Below, in pieces: positions 27,281 through 39,307 of a DNA stretch of 64,000 nucleotides (its first letter is position 1; the number at the start of each line of letters is the position of its first letter). Origin of the DNA: Ilex aquifolium (Eukaryota; Streptophyta; Magnoliopsida; Aquifoliales; Aquifoliaceae); the NCBI GenBank assembly GCA_951799425.1, contig OX637397.1, forward strand, positions 5,571,001-5,635,000, written 5' to 3'. The translations under genes were made by a program, and so were the position numbers. The notes below the pieces were generated by a model. It did not search any database, was not told the origin of the DNA, and saw nothing but the letters and a program-made list of their open reading frames with translations.

Positions 27281-27591
27281 AATAACATACATTTTAATAC
27301 ACATAATTAACTTTATATTAATTTTTTCTCTTAATTTTGGATAGATAAATTTTAATAAGTTAGAAAGAAGTTTAATCCTTACAACTTTTGATCCTTTTGC
27401 ATCATACTAAACAAAGTAGAAAATTATCAATCCAAGGAAAAACAAAGTAATAATTATTTTTTATCTTTTACTATCATATCAAAAAATAAATAGACAAAAA
27501 AATAATAATAATAAGTTCCATCCATAAAATGATGAATAATGTTATTTAAATCTAATTTTGCCGACATAATTTATTGACCTCTGCAGCCTTA

Positions 27592-28196
27592 TGCTCCGTT
27601 TGGTACGATGGAAAAATGGAAGGATGGAAAGTTGGAAAGATGGAGAGTGGGAGGGATAGATAAAACATCATGTTTGGTAATGAAGGAAAGTAGGAAGGAT
27701 AGAAAAGTGGATGAATTAACTTTCCTTCCAACTCACCAAAATCAATCCCTCCAAAATCGGAAGGAAAGGGAATTGAAAGTTAATTATTTGTGTTGATATG
27801 TATTTTATTTGTCTATATATCTTTTAATATATACATATATTATATATACATTAATTTTATATAAAAATACAATAATAAAATATGTATTTATATATATATA
27901 TATATATATATTTTAAAAAATTTAAAAAATAAAAAATAAAAATAAACAAGTCAACTCGCAACTCGACACGACACAATTAGTTAAATGAGTTGAGTTAAGT
28001 TTGACTAATGTTCGACACAAACCCGTAATGACTCAACACGAATCTGACATGACACAACTCGATTGTCACCCTAAATCTTAGCCAGCACAAAAAAAAAAAA
28101 AAAATTTAGTCATTTTTATTTTCCAACCATTCAACCAAACACAAAGAAAGAAAAATGTATCATTCCTACTTTCCATCATTCCTACCAAACGGAACA
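27592..28196. mobile_element. PIF/Harbinger-type MITE with TTA duplication
   Basis: The ends tgctccgtttggtacgatgg and (inverted) tgttccgtttggtaggaatg are clear terminal inverted repeats, flanked by tta on both sides. The subterminal ggaaggatggaaag words are mirrored as ctttccatcattcc. The interior includes a block of cgacacgacacaa-type words (27955-28070) that may be another inserted repeat. The small frames inside are not genes. Confidence 0.75.
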
Positions 28197-29186
28197 TTAG
28201 ATTGACAACAAATCTGAAAGTTAAATGATATTCACTGCCAATCCAATAATTATAATAGATTAAGACATTCAATAATTTAGGTCTGAATAACATTATTCAA
28301 AATTTATAAGTCCCACCAGGTCCTCACACCTGATTAACGTGCCAGATAGCATTTTTGTGTGACGAGCTTCGTCCGGCATTGGGCCTTCCTTGCTTACTAC
28401 ACATTCTGGTTATTGCCAACTGGCTAAATTTTGCCAACTGGTTATTGGTAATATTTTTTTAAAGATGAGAATGTCCCACTTTTTAAAAAAAAATAAAAAA
28501 AAAATTGAGACAATGATGGGCAAACTCGTAATCTTAAAATATAACAGTGTGACAATAATCAGTAAACCAACAATTTGATTAGCACTCCCCCAACATAGAC
28601 TATATTTATGCTTTTTCACCCTCAAAAATTTAATTGACAATAATATGACCCTAATCATAACATCGGTGAAATTTTTCATCAGATTTACAGGCACATAAGA
28701 CACACGTGACAAGGAAAAGAGTCATAATTTAACAAAAGTTATAATGTACATCTCATGTGACAAATAATTGTAGCGGATATTATGATTGATGTCACGTTAC
28801 TATCAATTAATTTTATTGAGGGTACAATTTAAAATAATTGATCTTTGAAGGTATGAATTGATAATTTATTAATCTTTTTGAGGTGCAAACTATAATTTGC
28901 ACTAAAAATAATAATCAAATAATAATGTGATATTACAATAACTTTTGCTTTAGATCCTCCCTTTTTTTGTATTTAAAATTCAAATCTGACTTGGGACAGA
29001 AAATAAAATGAAGAAAAATTAGATTTTGGGGGGACCGGGGGGAGGGGGGTGAAGGGGGGTGAATGTGACGTCTGGAACAAAAGTGCGTCTAAGTTCTCTT
29101 CATGTACCAAAGTGGGTCCCACTCTAAAACCTCCTTCTCTCTACAGACTACGCTGCTTCATTCAAAACCCCTCTGTCTCTCTCCTG
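28197..29186. other. Upstream region of the ethylene receptor gene
   Basis: AT-rich, no gene. A G-rich tract (about 29027-29058, gggggaccggggggagg...) lies roughly 200 bp before the TATA box. Regulatory elements cannot be assigned with confidence. Confidence 0.4.
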
Positions 29187-29210
29187 TCTCTCTCTCTCTC
29201 TCTCTCTCTC
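29187..29210 (+). repeat. CT microsatellite in core promoter
   Basis: An uninterrupted (TC)12 run sits about 40 bp before the TATA box of the ethylene receptor gene. CT-rich tracts near the start site are common in plant promoters. Confidence 0.9.
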
Positions 29211-29251
29211 AAACAATGGGCGCACAAAATAAACCTCTCCATGTCTCTCCC

Positions 29252-29258
29252 TATAAAG
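29252..29258 (+). promoter_or_regulatory. Probable TATA box of the ethylene receptor gene
   Basis: tataaag lies in a pyrimidine-rich context, placing initiation near 29285. That leaves a leader with one intron before the coding start at 30348. Assignment rests on motif and spacing only. Confidence 0.5.
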
Positions 29259-29803
29259 GCTTTCCTCGCTCTTTCTCTCCCTCTGATCTCCCAGAAATTT
29301 CTGCTTTGAAATTTGAATACAGGAAGAGAAAAGAAGAAAAGGGCAAACGAAACTGAAAAAAAAAAAAAAAATGGGAGAATTTTCTTCTATATCATCATTT
29401 CATTTATAGAAGTGGTGGTGTTTAAAGACATACATACAGTATAGGCCCGGCTTTACCCTCCAGAACCTGTGTGAATCAACCGATTATGGGGGTGGAGTGA
29501 CCTTAGATTAAAAAAAAAAAAAACTGGGTTTTCTTTGCTGGTTTTCTTGTGATTTGTTGTTGGTATTTGCTTAGTTTTTGTTCTTTACTGCAGTAACTGG
29601 AGGTAGAGGAGTTCTAGGTGAATGGGTTGGTGGTGTAAACGGACAGAGCGAGATTTGGTGTGGAGGTTATTTGGTAGTTGATGTTTTGGATTGAAGGCGA
29701 TATTGTGATCGGGAAGTATTCGTGGCTGTATATATCAAATAAATCTGTCCGCAGTAGAATAAAAGATAAGATCTGAAGATATTGTGATTTCTTTTTTTAC
29801 CAG

Positions 29804-30211
29804 GTAAGATTCCTCTATGCCTGCTTTACTTTTTTTTTTTTATTCCTTGTTTCCTTGAATTTCAAAAATTTCCAGATAAAATATTGTTGTCAGTAGCTTG
29901 TTTTTATTATTAATTGCTTTGTAATGTTTGTAATTGAGGAAATTTCTAGGTGTTCTTCATTATGAGTGACCACCTGAATCACAAAATTGGATTTATATTG
30001 GTTTTTAGCTGTTTGCTAATTCATATCATTTTTTTTTTTGGCATGAGATTGGTAATGTTAGATCTTTAACTATTACCAAATAGGTGCTTTCCAGATATTT
30101 ATTAGTGTCTATAGTTTGTAGATGTATATTGCAATTGGGTTTATGGGAATTTCCCTTTTCTGTTTCTGTTTGTGGAAGTGGTTTTTGATTTAGTTACACA
30201 TTTTTGTACAG
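29804..30211 (+). other. Leader (5' UTR) intron of the ethylene receptor gene
   Basis: accag|gtaagat at 29804 is a strong donor. A T-rich tract ending ttttttgtacag at 30211 is a strong acceptor. The 408-bp T-rich segment between them fits a plant leader intron, a common feature of subfamily II ethylene receptor genes. No transcript evidence is available here. Confidence 0.6.
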
Positions 30212-30214
30212 GAA

Positions 30215-30277
30215 ATGAATGCCAGAAGCTTGTGTTTTATGGTCCTAAGTAGCGCAAATTGTTTAATACTTGTGTGA
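30215..30277 (+). promoter_or_regulatory. Upstream ORF of 20 codons in the ETR2-like leader
   Basis: The first ATG after the leader intron opens a 20-residue frame (MNARSLCFMVLSSANCLILV) that ends with TGA well before the main start. A second, two-codon uORF (ATG GAT TGA) lies at 30318-30326, only 21 bases before the main ATG. Both could lower translation of the receptor unless initiation is leaky. Confidence 0.5.
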
Positions 30278-30347
30278 TCTGCATTGGATTATTAGTAAGT
30301 TCGATCCTCAATAATAGATGGATTGAAGAATCAATTCATTGGATGCA

Positions 30348-33300
30348 ATGCTAAAGACATTGGCATCTGGGCTATTGATTTCATCATTCCTCATTTCCAT
30401 TTCTGCTGCTGATAATGGGTTCCCCCGGTGTAACTGTGAGGAGGATGGTTTTTGGAGCACTGAAAACATTTTAGAGTGCCAAAAAGTGAGTGATTTCTTG
30501 ATTGCAGTGGCCTATTTTTCAATCCCAATAGAGCTACTTTACTTTGTTAGCTGTTCAAACGTTCCATTCAAATGGGTACTCTTTCAATTCATTGCTTTCA
30601 TTGTTCTATGTGGAATGACCCATTTGCTCAATGGCTGGACTTATGGCCCACATCCATTTCAGCTAATGCTTGCTGTAACCATTTTCAAATTTCTCACTGC
30701 TTTGGTCTCTTTTGCCACTGCTATAACCCTTATCACTCTCATCCCATTGCTGCTCAAAGTGAAGGTGAGAGAATTTATGCTGAAGAAGAAGACTTGGGAT
30801 CTTGGTCGAGAGGTTGGAATGATAAAGAAGCAGAAGGAAGCTGGGTGGCATGTTCGGATGCTCACCCAAGAGATCCGTAAGTCACTTGATCGGCATACTA
30901 TATTAGATACAACTCTTGTTGAGCTATCAAAGACACTGGATTTGCAGAATTGCGCAATTTGGATGCCTAATGAAAATAAGACAGAGATGAATCTGACCCA
31001 TGAATTGGAAAGGACAAATTTTTCTGAACGTTATAGTTCCTCCATCCCAATTTGGGACCCAGATGTGAGAGAGATTGAGGAGAGTGATGGAGTAGTAAAG
31101 ATAATTCACCCTGAATCAGCACTTGCAGCTGCAAGCTGTGGAGGGAAGGGTGACATAGGTGCTGTTGCTGCAATTAGGATGCCAATGCTGAGGGTTTCTA
31201 ACTTCAAAGGTGGAACTCCTGAGATGGTCCCGGCTGCTTATGCAATACTTGTTTTGGTCCTTCCTGGTGGACAAGGTAGAACTTGGAGCAACCAGGAACT
31301 TGAAATAGTGAAGGTGGTTGCTGATCAGGTGGCTGTGGCTCTCTCACATGCTGCGGTGCTTGAAGAGTCCCAGCTCATGAGAGATAGATTAGTGGAGCAA
31401 AATCGAGCCTTGCAACTGGCGCAACAGGACGCAATGATGGCAAGCCAGGCAAGGAACTCATTTCAGATGGTAATGAGCAATGGCTTGAGAAGACCCATGC
31501 ATTCAATTTTGGGTTTACTTTCCATGATGCAGGATGAGAACTTGAATAGCCAGCAAAAAACTCTTGTTGATGCAATGGTTAAAACCAGCAATGTCCTCTC
31601 AACCTTGATAAATGATGTGACGGATACTTCAATGAAGAACAATGGAAGGTTCCCACTAGAGATGAGGTCTTTCCACCTGCATTCCATGATAAAAGAAGCC
31701 GCTTGCCTTGCCAAATGCTTGTGTGTTTGTAGGGGTAATGGTTTTGACATTGAGGTTGAGAAGTCATTGCCTGATTATGTTATGGGCGATGAACGAAGAG
31801 TGTTTCAGGTGATTTTGCACATGGTTGGTAGTCTTGTGAATGGCAACCATAGAGGGTGTGTAACATTTAGGGTTTGCTCAGACAGAGGCAGTCATGGAAG
31901 GAATGATCAAAGATGGACGACCTGGAGATCAAACTCATCTGATGGGTATGTCTATCTTAAATTTGAGATAGGGCTTAACTATAGTGGTTCCCAGTTGACG
32001 GATGTCATTTCGGCATTCCCGGTTGGTGGTCAGAGATACTGCAGCGAGAGACTCGAGGAAGGATTGAGCTTCAGCGTGTGCAAAAAGCTAGTGCAGGTGA
32101 GTGGGGGGTGTGCGTGTGTTCGTTTTGGGAAACACATGACCAACGAGCAATCACAATTTCATGACACTAGCATCTGCATGATATTGCTAGCAGTTAATTT
32201 CAAATTTCTGTCCTCCATCATAATGTTAGACCTTGCTCTTGTGATCTAGTCATATCTTATTGCAAGATTAAAAAATGCGGATACATGCTTTTCAGAATAG
32301 ACATAAATATGTAATCTCACTTCAACAAATGTTTGCAGTAGTACTATAGCCTCATTCCTTTCAAGGAATTTGGATGGCATGATTGCTAAGTAGCCCTTCA
32401 ATCTAATTTGTTCGCATAGATCTTTTTTGGTTTTAAGTGGTCTTTGGTGGTTATAGATAATTTGCCCTTCTAATGGTACTTTTGTCAGAATTTTGAGACT
32501 GTATTTTGTAAGGACTTTGACTTTCTTTGGCCCTTTAAGCAAATATTGTCATAAGAACTTTTTCAGAAGCAAGAAGTTTCTTCTATTAGGATATTAACCT
32601 GGAGACTGTTCATATAATGTCTAAATTCAATGGTATACTGAAACTACAAAAGGGGCAGGCAATAGTTAGAACTGTTATGGTTGCTTCAAAGGGCTGTTAA
32701 TTGCAGCCCACTGAACATTTTCTCCCTTTTCTGCTTTCATTTTCGCTTTTGGGATACCCTCACTTAAAGGACTGCATGAGCAATTATATATTTTCGGCCT
32801 GCCCTAGGTTTAATCAAAACATTTCGTTCTGTAGCTAACTCATTTCTTTTGGGTAAATTGGCAGTTAATGCAAGGGAACATCTGGGTTGTCCCAAATTCA
32901 GAGGGATTTGATCAAAGCATGGGACTTGTTCTTCGGTTTCAACTCCGGCCATCCATTGTTGTAGGCATCACTCAATCAGGAGAATCTTCAGAGCACCCTC
33001 ATTCAAACTCTCTCTTCAGGGGCCTTAAAGTTCTATTGGCTGATGACGATGATTTGAACAGGGCAGTGACACGGAAGCTGCTTGAGAAACTAGGATGTAT
33101 TGTTTCCACTGTTTCATGTGGATATGAATGCCTTAGTGCACTTGGCCCAGCTGTGTCTTCTTTCCAAATTATTCTTTTGGATCTTCACATGCCTGACTTG
33201 GATGGATTTGGAGTTACCATAAGAATTCGGAAGTTTCGAAGCCGCAGCTGGCCATTGATAATCGGCTTGACAGCAAGTGCTGATGATGTTTGGGCAAGAT

Positions 33301-33404
33301 GTATGCAAATTGGGATGAATGGAGTTATTCAAAAACCAATTATTTTACGAGAAATTGCGTATGAGCTTCGAAGAGTCTTACTTCAGGCAAACAAGGTTGT
33401 GTGA
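30348..33404 (+). CDS. ETR2: Ethylene receptor, subfamily II (ETR2-like)
   Basis: Ethylene-binding, copper-dependent receptor of the ER membrane that represses the response through CTR1 when empty. Two coding exons, 30348-32096 and 32865-33404 (intron donor gtgagtgg, acceptor ggcag), join in phase to give 762 residues, normal for the family. The ATG at 30348 is preferred: the open frame reaches 9 bases further only through a TTG. Residues 5-20 are a hydrophobic N-terminal segment. Three membrane helices lie at about 48-135, with the copper-site Cys88 and His92 in FIVLCGMTH and the disulphide pair CNC at 28/30. A GAF domain covers about 180-335. The degenerate kinase keeps His385 (RRPMHSILG) but lacks clear G-boxes, as in subfamily II. 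The receiver (634-755) has phospho-acceptor Asp689 in LLDLHMPD and Lys740. WSTENILE and KVKVREFMLKKK favour ETR2 over EIN4. Confidence 0.93.
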
Positions 33405-33650
33405 TGATCAAGACTGTATATAAAGGAAGTGCACCACACAGCAGGGACCTTGGTTAGAATAAACAGACACCATTTCTTTGGCCAATGCCTTCTTGCACCA
33501 AGATTCCAGCAAATAGATGTTTCACCCACATTCATAGTCAAAATGGTATAGAAAATTTATTTCCCTCTTTTTGTACTGTGTTTAAGCTATACTATATGCC
33601 TGCATAGCTAAGCTAGAAATTGATTATAGACGTTCAAAATTATAATTAAA
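33405..33650 (+). other. Probable 3' UTR of the ethylene receptor gene
   Basis: After the TGA stop there is a T-rich, non-coding stretch with a possible polyadenylation signal (aataaa near 33459) and further AT-rich signals. The precise end cannot be fixed from sequence. Confidence 0.4.
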
Positions 33651-35387
33651 ACATCTCTTTTTCCTACAAGAAAACATTAAGCACTTAAGCAGTTAGTACA
33701 CTGTAAAGTTACTATGCAAATTTCAAGTTGAAAAATTCTCTGTTGAGGAATATGAGATGAAGAATCTACAAATGTATGCTATTATATCATCAAAGCATTT
33801 ACTGGGTAGAATCAATTATGCCTCTGGAGAAGACATTACTGTTATAGATTTGATTCATATATTCCAAATGCGCTTGAGCTAGAAGCTTGGCACATCATTT
33901 ACCTCTCTTTCTTTGTTGGACCATGCATGAATGTGTACGTGTTTAGGCACTTTCAAGTCGATTCAATGGCAACCCCAAGTGTCCCCCAATCCTCATCTCC
34001 ACAACCCCCACAATGTATTTTATTATACTTTTTTGGTCCCACGAATTTTATTAGATTTTGCAGGTCCCCCCCAAAGAAAAAGGTTACTATAAGAATAGAA
34101 AATTTAAAGTGATACCCCTGCGGTATCTGAATATTATAGGACTTACCCTCAATTTTTTCAAATTACACTACATTCCATGTCAGGAATTGTTGGCTCTAGC
34201 AGAGCTAATGGAGTCATTAATCATTCAATTTAGAACTTAGCAGCTCTCTCTTAGTGGGAGTTAGTATAAAAGGGTAAGGAATTATTTTTTTTCCCCAGCA
34301 AGAAGGACATATATTAGAGCACGAGAACTAATGTAGTTGGAAGGTTTAGTTATTTTTTCTAATTGTGGACTAATGGGGCATCATCCCATGAAATATAAGA
34401 ATAAAAACACAATATGATAAAATTCCAAAAAATTAGTAAAATTTTCCAACAATTATCAGATAATATGAGGGATGACACTGTAAATTTCTCTTCAATATTC
34501 CATGTACATAGTCTATGTTCATAATGATTATTATATTGAAGGACTTGACATTAGATCCTTTTGGAATACATTCTCATTGGCCAGTGGCCACCCATAACTT
34601 TTGCCAATTACTTCAGTACATGTTATGCATTGGTGGCATTAGGTGGTGGCTCATTTAGAATATCATTATGATTAACTTGAGATTGGTCAATTTCTTGTCA
34701 ACAATGGGTGATGGGATTATGGCTACATTATTCTTAATGGACCCCACTTACCTAATCTTTTAGCTATTTATTTCTTTACTTACATGATGCACCAAGTATT
34801 AGTCATTCACAACCCATCAGATATTTCAGATGACTTTGATTACAATTATTAATCTCTTTAAATCATAACTTCAAATCTCACGAGTGACGTTTCTAATTGA
34901 TGCGTTAATCGTGGTTTACGCATGATTGTGAAACATCTCAAGCGTACGTGGCAGTTATGAACTCAAAGGGTGTTTGTTTTGGACGATTCTAGGTTGTCGG
35001 TAGGAAAATTCATTTGGTTGATGGTGACATCTCGAGTCAATCTTATATTTTTGAGTTTTAATTATTCTAATATAAATTTTTAATTAACCAAAAACGAGAC
35101 GAGTCTCATGGATTTGGATCCTCTGAGTTTTAAATTTTTGAAATTCAATTATCCTTCACTAAATTCATGTAGGCTTGATAAACAATTAGTGATATCGAGT
35201 AAATTTAACCATGAAAGGATAAGATTCATTGAAACTAGCATAATCTAAATCTATAATGAGAATGAATGGTTCAAATATCAAGTGTGATCCTAAATATGCA
35301 CAACCACTCAATAAAGAAATTTGACTTAGTAGGCTATCCAAAGATGAGGGATCATGTCTCCACTACATAAGTTTCTGAATTTTAACT
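33651..35387. other. Intergenic spacer, no gene recognised
   Basis: AT-rich sequence without a convincing frame, RNA gene or bounded element. Short frames of about 60 codons have no protein-like character. Confidence 0.45.
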
Positions 35388-35573
35388 CCGAGAGGTAGCT
35401 CAAGTGGTTACAGGGACGAATTATAAATTCAGAAGTTTTGAATTTAAATTTTTGTGGTTAGACAATTATCTTAGTTTCGGAGTGGATGACTTGTCTTTGA
35501 TCAAATCGGAGAAGGGATTAATCGAAGTGCACGTAAGCTGACTCAAACACCCCTCGTCGTTGAACAGAAAAAA
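35388..35573 (+). mobile_element. tRNA-derived SINE
   Basis: ccgagaggtagctcaagtgg contains a Pol III box A (tagctcaagtgg, 35396-35407). A decayed box B follows around 35437. The 3' part reads gggattaatcgaagtgcacg then taagctgactcaaacacccc, a conserved plant SINE tail, followed by a short A-rich end. A second copy is on the minus strand at 44990-45206. Confidence 0.7.
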
Positions 35574-36586
35574 CAAATAAGTTCCTAAATTTTAATGCCT
35601 AGAACATCCACTTGATGTTACAATCAAAAGTGGTGCCAAGGGGTCTGTATGATGAAATACTAAAAAAAGAAGAAGAATATTTTAGGCTTTTTGTGGGATG
35701 GGATTACCTGAGGAGAATCTGGAGGCCCTTGTACCTTAAACTAGATGGGAAAGAGGAGGGGAGGGGGGGATGGAGACAAGATTTGTGTCAAGGGGCTTTG
35801 AATTTGAATAAATTAACAAAACCAAATATAAACCTTTACATTGCGTTTGATACGCGGTAATATTTTTCAGTAGGAATGGAATGAGTTTTGGAATGGAATG
35901 GAATGAACTTGAGAATGGAATGAACTTGAGAATGAAATGAAATGCGCATTACCATTCCAATGTTTGACAACTATTTAGGATTAAGTGCTGAAATAGAATG
36001 ATTATTTCATTCTTATGTTTGGATAAAATAATTTTTTCATTGGAATGGAATCAACTTTGATCAAAATATCCATAGTGACTAAAAATAAATAATAACATTT
36101 TTTTATGATTGCGATTGCGCCTAAAGGTTCTGTGTAAGAAAATTTATAATTAGAAAAAAATGAGAATCCATTTAAAGAAGTTAAACCCCTGTAAATTTTA
36201 AAAAATTAGAAAAAAATTCCTCCAAAAATAGGTTCACAAAAAGAAACCAAAACCGAAAACTATTTAAAATTAGTCACTCATGCCAAATGAACAAACTATA
36301 GTTTTTTGGTGAATTCAAATGAACACGTGCAAACCCCAAAAAAAAAATTTATCAACACAACTAGGTATCTTATCCAAACTTGTAGGTTGAATCAAAAAAT
36401 AAATCGATGAAAAACAAGTTCAAAAAATAATTAACAATATACAAAAAACAAGTTGAATAAAAACAGAAATTCTTAAATTCCATTCATTTCATCTCAATAG
36501 TATTGGAGGTAGAGTTCTAAGAGACAAAATTATTCTCAAATACATGCACAAAAAATTATATTGTTTGTCTACTTGCTCTTCACTCG

Positions 36587-36787
36587 TCAAACATTTTTGT
36601 TTGTCAAATTCAATCTAAATTTTGACCACTCGTTAGATGTTTCAACCGTGGTAATACGATCATCATGTGCATTATTTTCCACAACAAGACCTGCTGCATC
36701 TACCTTCGCCTTGATTGGGTCTATCGACATCTGCTCCCTGATGTAGTTGTGAAAGAGACAACAATCAATCCACAAAAATATAACCAA
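36587..36787 (-). pseudogene. C-terminal remnant of a PIF/Harbinger-type transposase
   Basis: The minus strand encodes CLFHNYIREQMSIDPIKAKVD and then ITTVETSNEWSKFRLNLTN. The HN(F/Y)IR motif followed by an acidic/W-containing tail is typical of the end of plant Harbinger DDE nucleases. Only about 60 residues remain and the catalytic domain is gone. Its position within a TTA-flanked element agrees with the assignment. Confidence 0.65.
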
Positions 36788-36992
36788 ACTTCACATTCAA
36801 CATGAATATTAACCAACAATAAATGAAATCCATAAAATAGCTACGATTTAACAGTGAGTTAAATGAACAAAAATCAAGTGCCATAGAGACACTGATCAGG
36901 GATGTCATGATCAAGAAATCTCCTCATTTTCTAACTATCCAGCAATTCATAGTAAGTCTTGATCCAACTTAAAATTTTTCCCAAACCAATGT

Positions 36993-37547
36993 TGATGGGC
37001 TAAGCCAAAGGTCCAACTCCAAGAGATCCAGCAAGTCCAGCCCAATGTGATTCACACCGGTCAAGCTCATCAAGGTCGAGGAGCTACATGAGCAGGGAGC
37101 AGACACGGTCATCCAAGAGCCTCATCCTCGTCACTTTGGAAAGAGTCAACCCCACGTCATCCTTTGACCGAGTCTTATGGAAAGCACCGTAACTGCCACG
37201 CCCGTTGAGAAGAGATCGTCAGCTCCACCAGATTAGTCATTTAGTTACTATTAAGTCGCCCTAATCTGTTATGAGGCGATTATAAATTGTAAGCCCCGCC
37301 AACACTTGGGGGGCAGATCACACTCAATTGAGCACATCTCTCCTCTCCCTCTCATAGCTTGTAATTCTCCGCTCTCCTTACACACTTGAAGTAATAAAAC
37401 ACCCGGCGACCCTAGCCATTCAAAGTGGACGTAAGTCACATTGACTGAACCACTATAAATCTCTGTGTTTCTATCTCTCTCTACTTACTACTGCTTTAAT
37501 TATTGTTTACTTGACAGGTAGTGTGCAAACTAATTTGTGCATCATCA
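36993..37547 (+). mobile_element. Solo LTR (555 bp) with 5-bp target duplication
   Basis: The segment starts tgatgggctaagcc and ends gtgcatcatca (TGATG...CATCA ends), with aatgt on both sides (36988-36992 and 37548-37552). It is GC-richer than its surroundings, has TATA-like ctataaatc (about 37460) and a CT-rich leader, and carries no internal genes. This is the usual outcome of recombination between the two LTRs of a retrotransposon. It is nested in the Harbinger element. Confidence 0.8.
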
Positions 37548-39307
37548 AATGTTATTGCATCCACAAAAACCACCTTAAACCCAATCATAAATCCAATTCA
37601 AACCGGATCATACGCCCTCTCGAACTATCCAAATCTAAACGAAACGCCCCACTTAAACATATGATGTTTCAATAACAATAGAAAAAAGGAATAACAAAAG
37701 AAACGTCATGTCATTGAATATCTTCATATCAACCTATAAACAATAGTACTTCAATAACAATAGAAAAAAAATGAAAAAAAAATTCGACTAAATGCATGAT
37801 ATTAGTCCACCACACGAATAGTGCAATCAATTTCTTCTTCTTTATCATTGTTCTTCTTGCTAGACTTAAACGAACCATAACTGTCACAAATGACAAAGAA
37901 AATAAATTCAACAGTGATTCATAAATTCAAACATAGAGTTAGCACATTGAGCTAAAAAAATTTAACACATTTAGTCATCACTCACTAATAAAACATTTTG
38001 GTTTTAACTAAACAAATAACTACTACCCATGTATCTTGATCTAAAATCGAGAAAATTGAAAGAATATAAGAATGAAGGGTATCACAATTGAGTAATTTAT
38101 ATGTTGGACCCACAAAAATTATTGTCACACCTATCCATTGAATCCAAATATCATTGCATAAAAAGGTATAAAGCTACCATAACTAAGATTCAATCAAGCA
38201 GTACTTCTTTCTGTTCCTTCTAACATGGAACTACACAAGTTGGATGGGGGCAATTCCTTTTTTTCTTTTTAGGTCTTTTGGAAGAAAATCAGCATATTTG
38301 GATATCTAATTTTGACTGAAACACAAATTAGGGTGGAATTCATATGAGTATTAAAATCTATATCAATTTCAGGTTGATTTAAAATATTTGACTCGAATTG
38401 CAACAACTACTGGAGGAATAATGGATTGGAATAACGGATTTGTTATCATAGAAAGAACATGTCATAATTGAATTATAGTAGAAACCAGAAATAACTTACA
38501 ATAGCAACCAGAATTGAATTACATCAGACATAAATTGTGCAAACAACAAAGCTCTTTCACAATCAAACACAATTGTACAATGTCCGAATTTAATTACCTA
38601 AAAGACACGCACAATATGTGCAAAAAATTTAATGACAAGCAGGTTTCATGTTGTAGAGTGTCTGCTAAAGTATCAAGCTAATAAATTGGGGGAAGTTTCG
38701 TCAAGTTCATGTATTATATAGCTTAAATTACACTTCAAAATTATTTCAAATCTGAATTGTTGGGGGAATTTTTAGATCTGAATTATTTTTTTAAAACTAA
38801 GATCTGAGAATTATTGACTGAATTTTTTGCAAAAGTCATATCTAAAATTCGAGATTGGATTTAAAAATTATTATTGACTAAATTTGGCAGAAATTACCTG
38901 AAACTAGGTCAGATATGAGTTATCCTGATCACCAATACGAATCCTTGCTTCATGTGGAGACGAGAGAGATGAAGAAAGTGAAGAGAAGAAAGCAGCGGTG
39001 GAACGCCATGGACGTTGATGAGAGAAGAGGAGAATCTGGAGAGACAAGCTTGGAGATGAATCTGGAAGAGAAATGATCGGGCCTTTTTTTACGATGTCTT
39101 TTTTTAACGGGCGTTGATTACGGCTTAGAATGAGAATCACAAATACCACATTAGATTTGGTAATGGCTAATCCCATAATTTGTGGGATTAGCTATTCCTT
39201 AGGAATAGGAATGAATTTTAATTCCCACCAACCAAACATAGGAATCAACATTCCTAGGGAATGAATATTCCATTCCCAAGCCTCAATCCCTCGTACCAAA
39301 CATAGCG

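Larger units (their letters stand above)
35839..39307. mobile_element. Decayed PIF/Harbinger element (3.5 kb)
   Basis: Ends cattgcgtttgatacgcgg and (inverted) cgctatgtttggtacgagg match at 13 of 19 positions without gaps. Both sides carry tta, the expected 3-bp duplication. Subterminal ggaatggaatgag words are mirrored by cattcctaggaatg words. Inside are a transposase remnant on the minus strand (36587-36787) and a solo LTR inserted later (36993-37547). The rest is AT-rich with no intact gene, so it is no longer autonomous. Frames at 37729-37911 and 38904-39176 are not convincing genes. Confidence 0.7.

Noticed and set aside
30339..30347. Three extra N-terminal residues for the ethylene receptor
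   Set aside because: The extended frame begins with TTG; the first ATG in frame is at 30348 and is followed by a normal hydrophobic N-terminus.
32097..32249. C-terminal extension of ethylene receptor exon 1
   Set aside because: It is intron read-through after the gtgagtgg donor; exon 2 at 32865 continues the conserved sequence in phase.
34190..34480. Possible MITE downstream of the ethylene receptor gene
   Set aside because: No matching inverted ends or duplication found.
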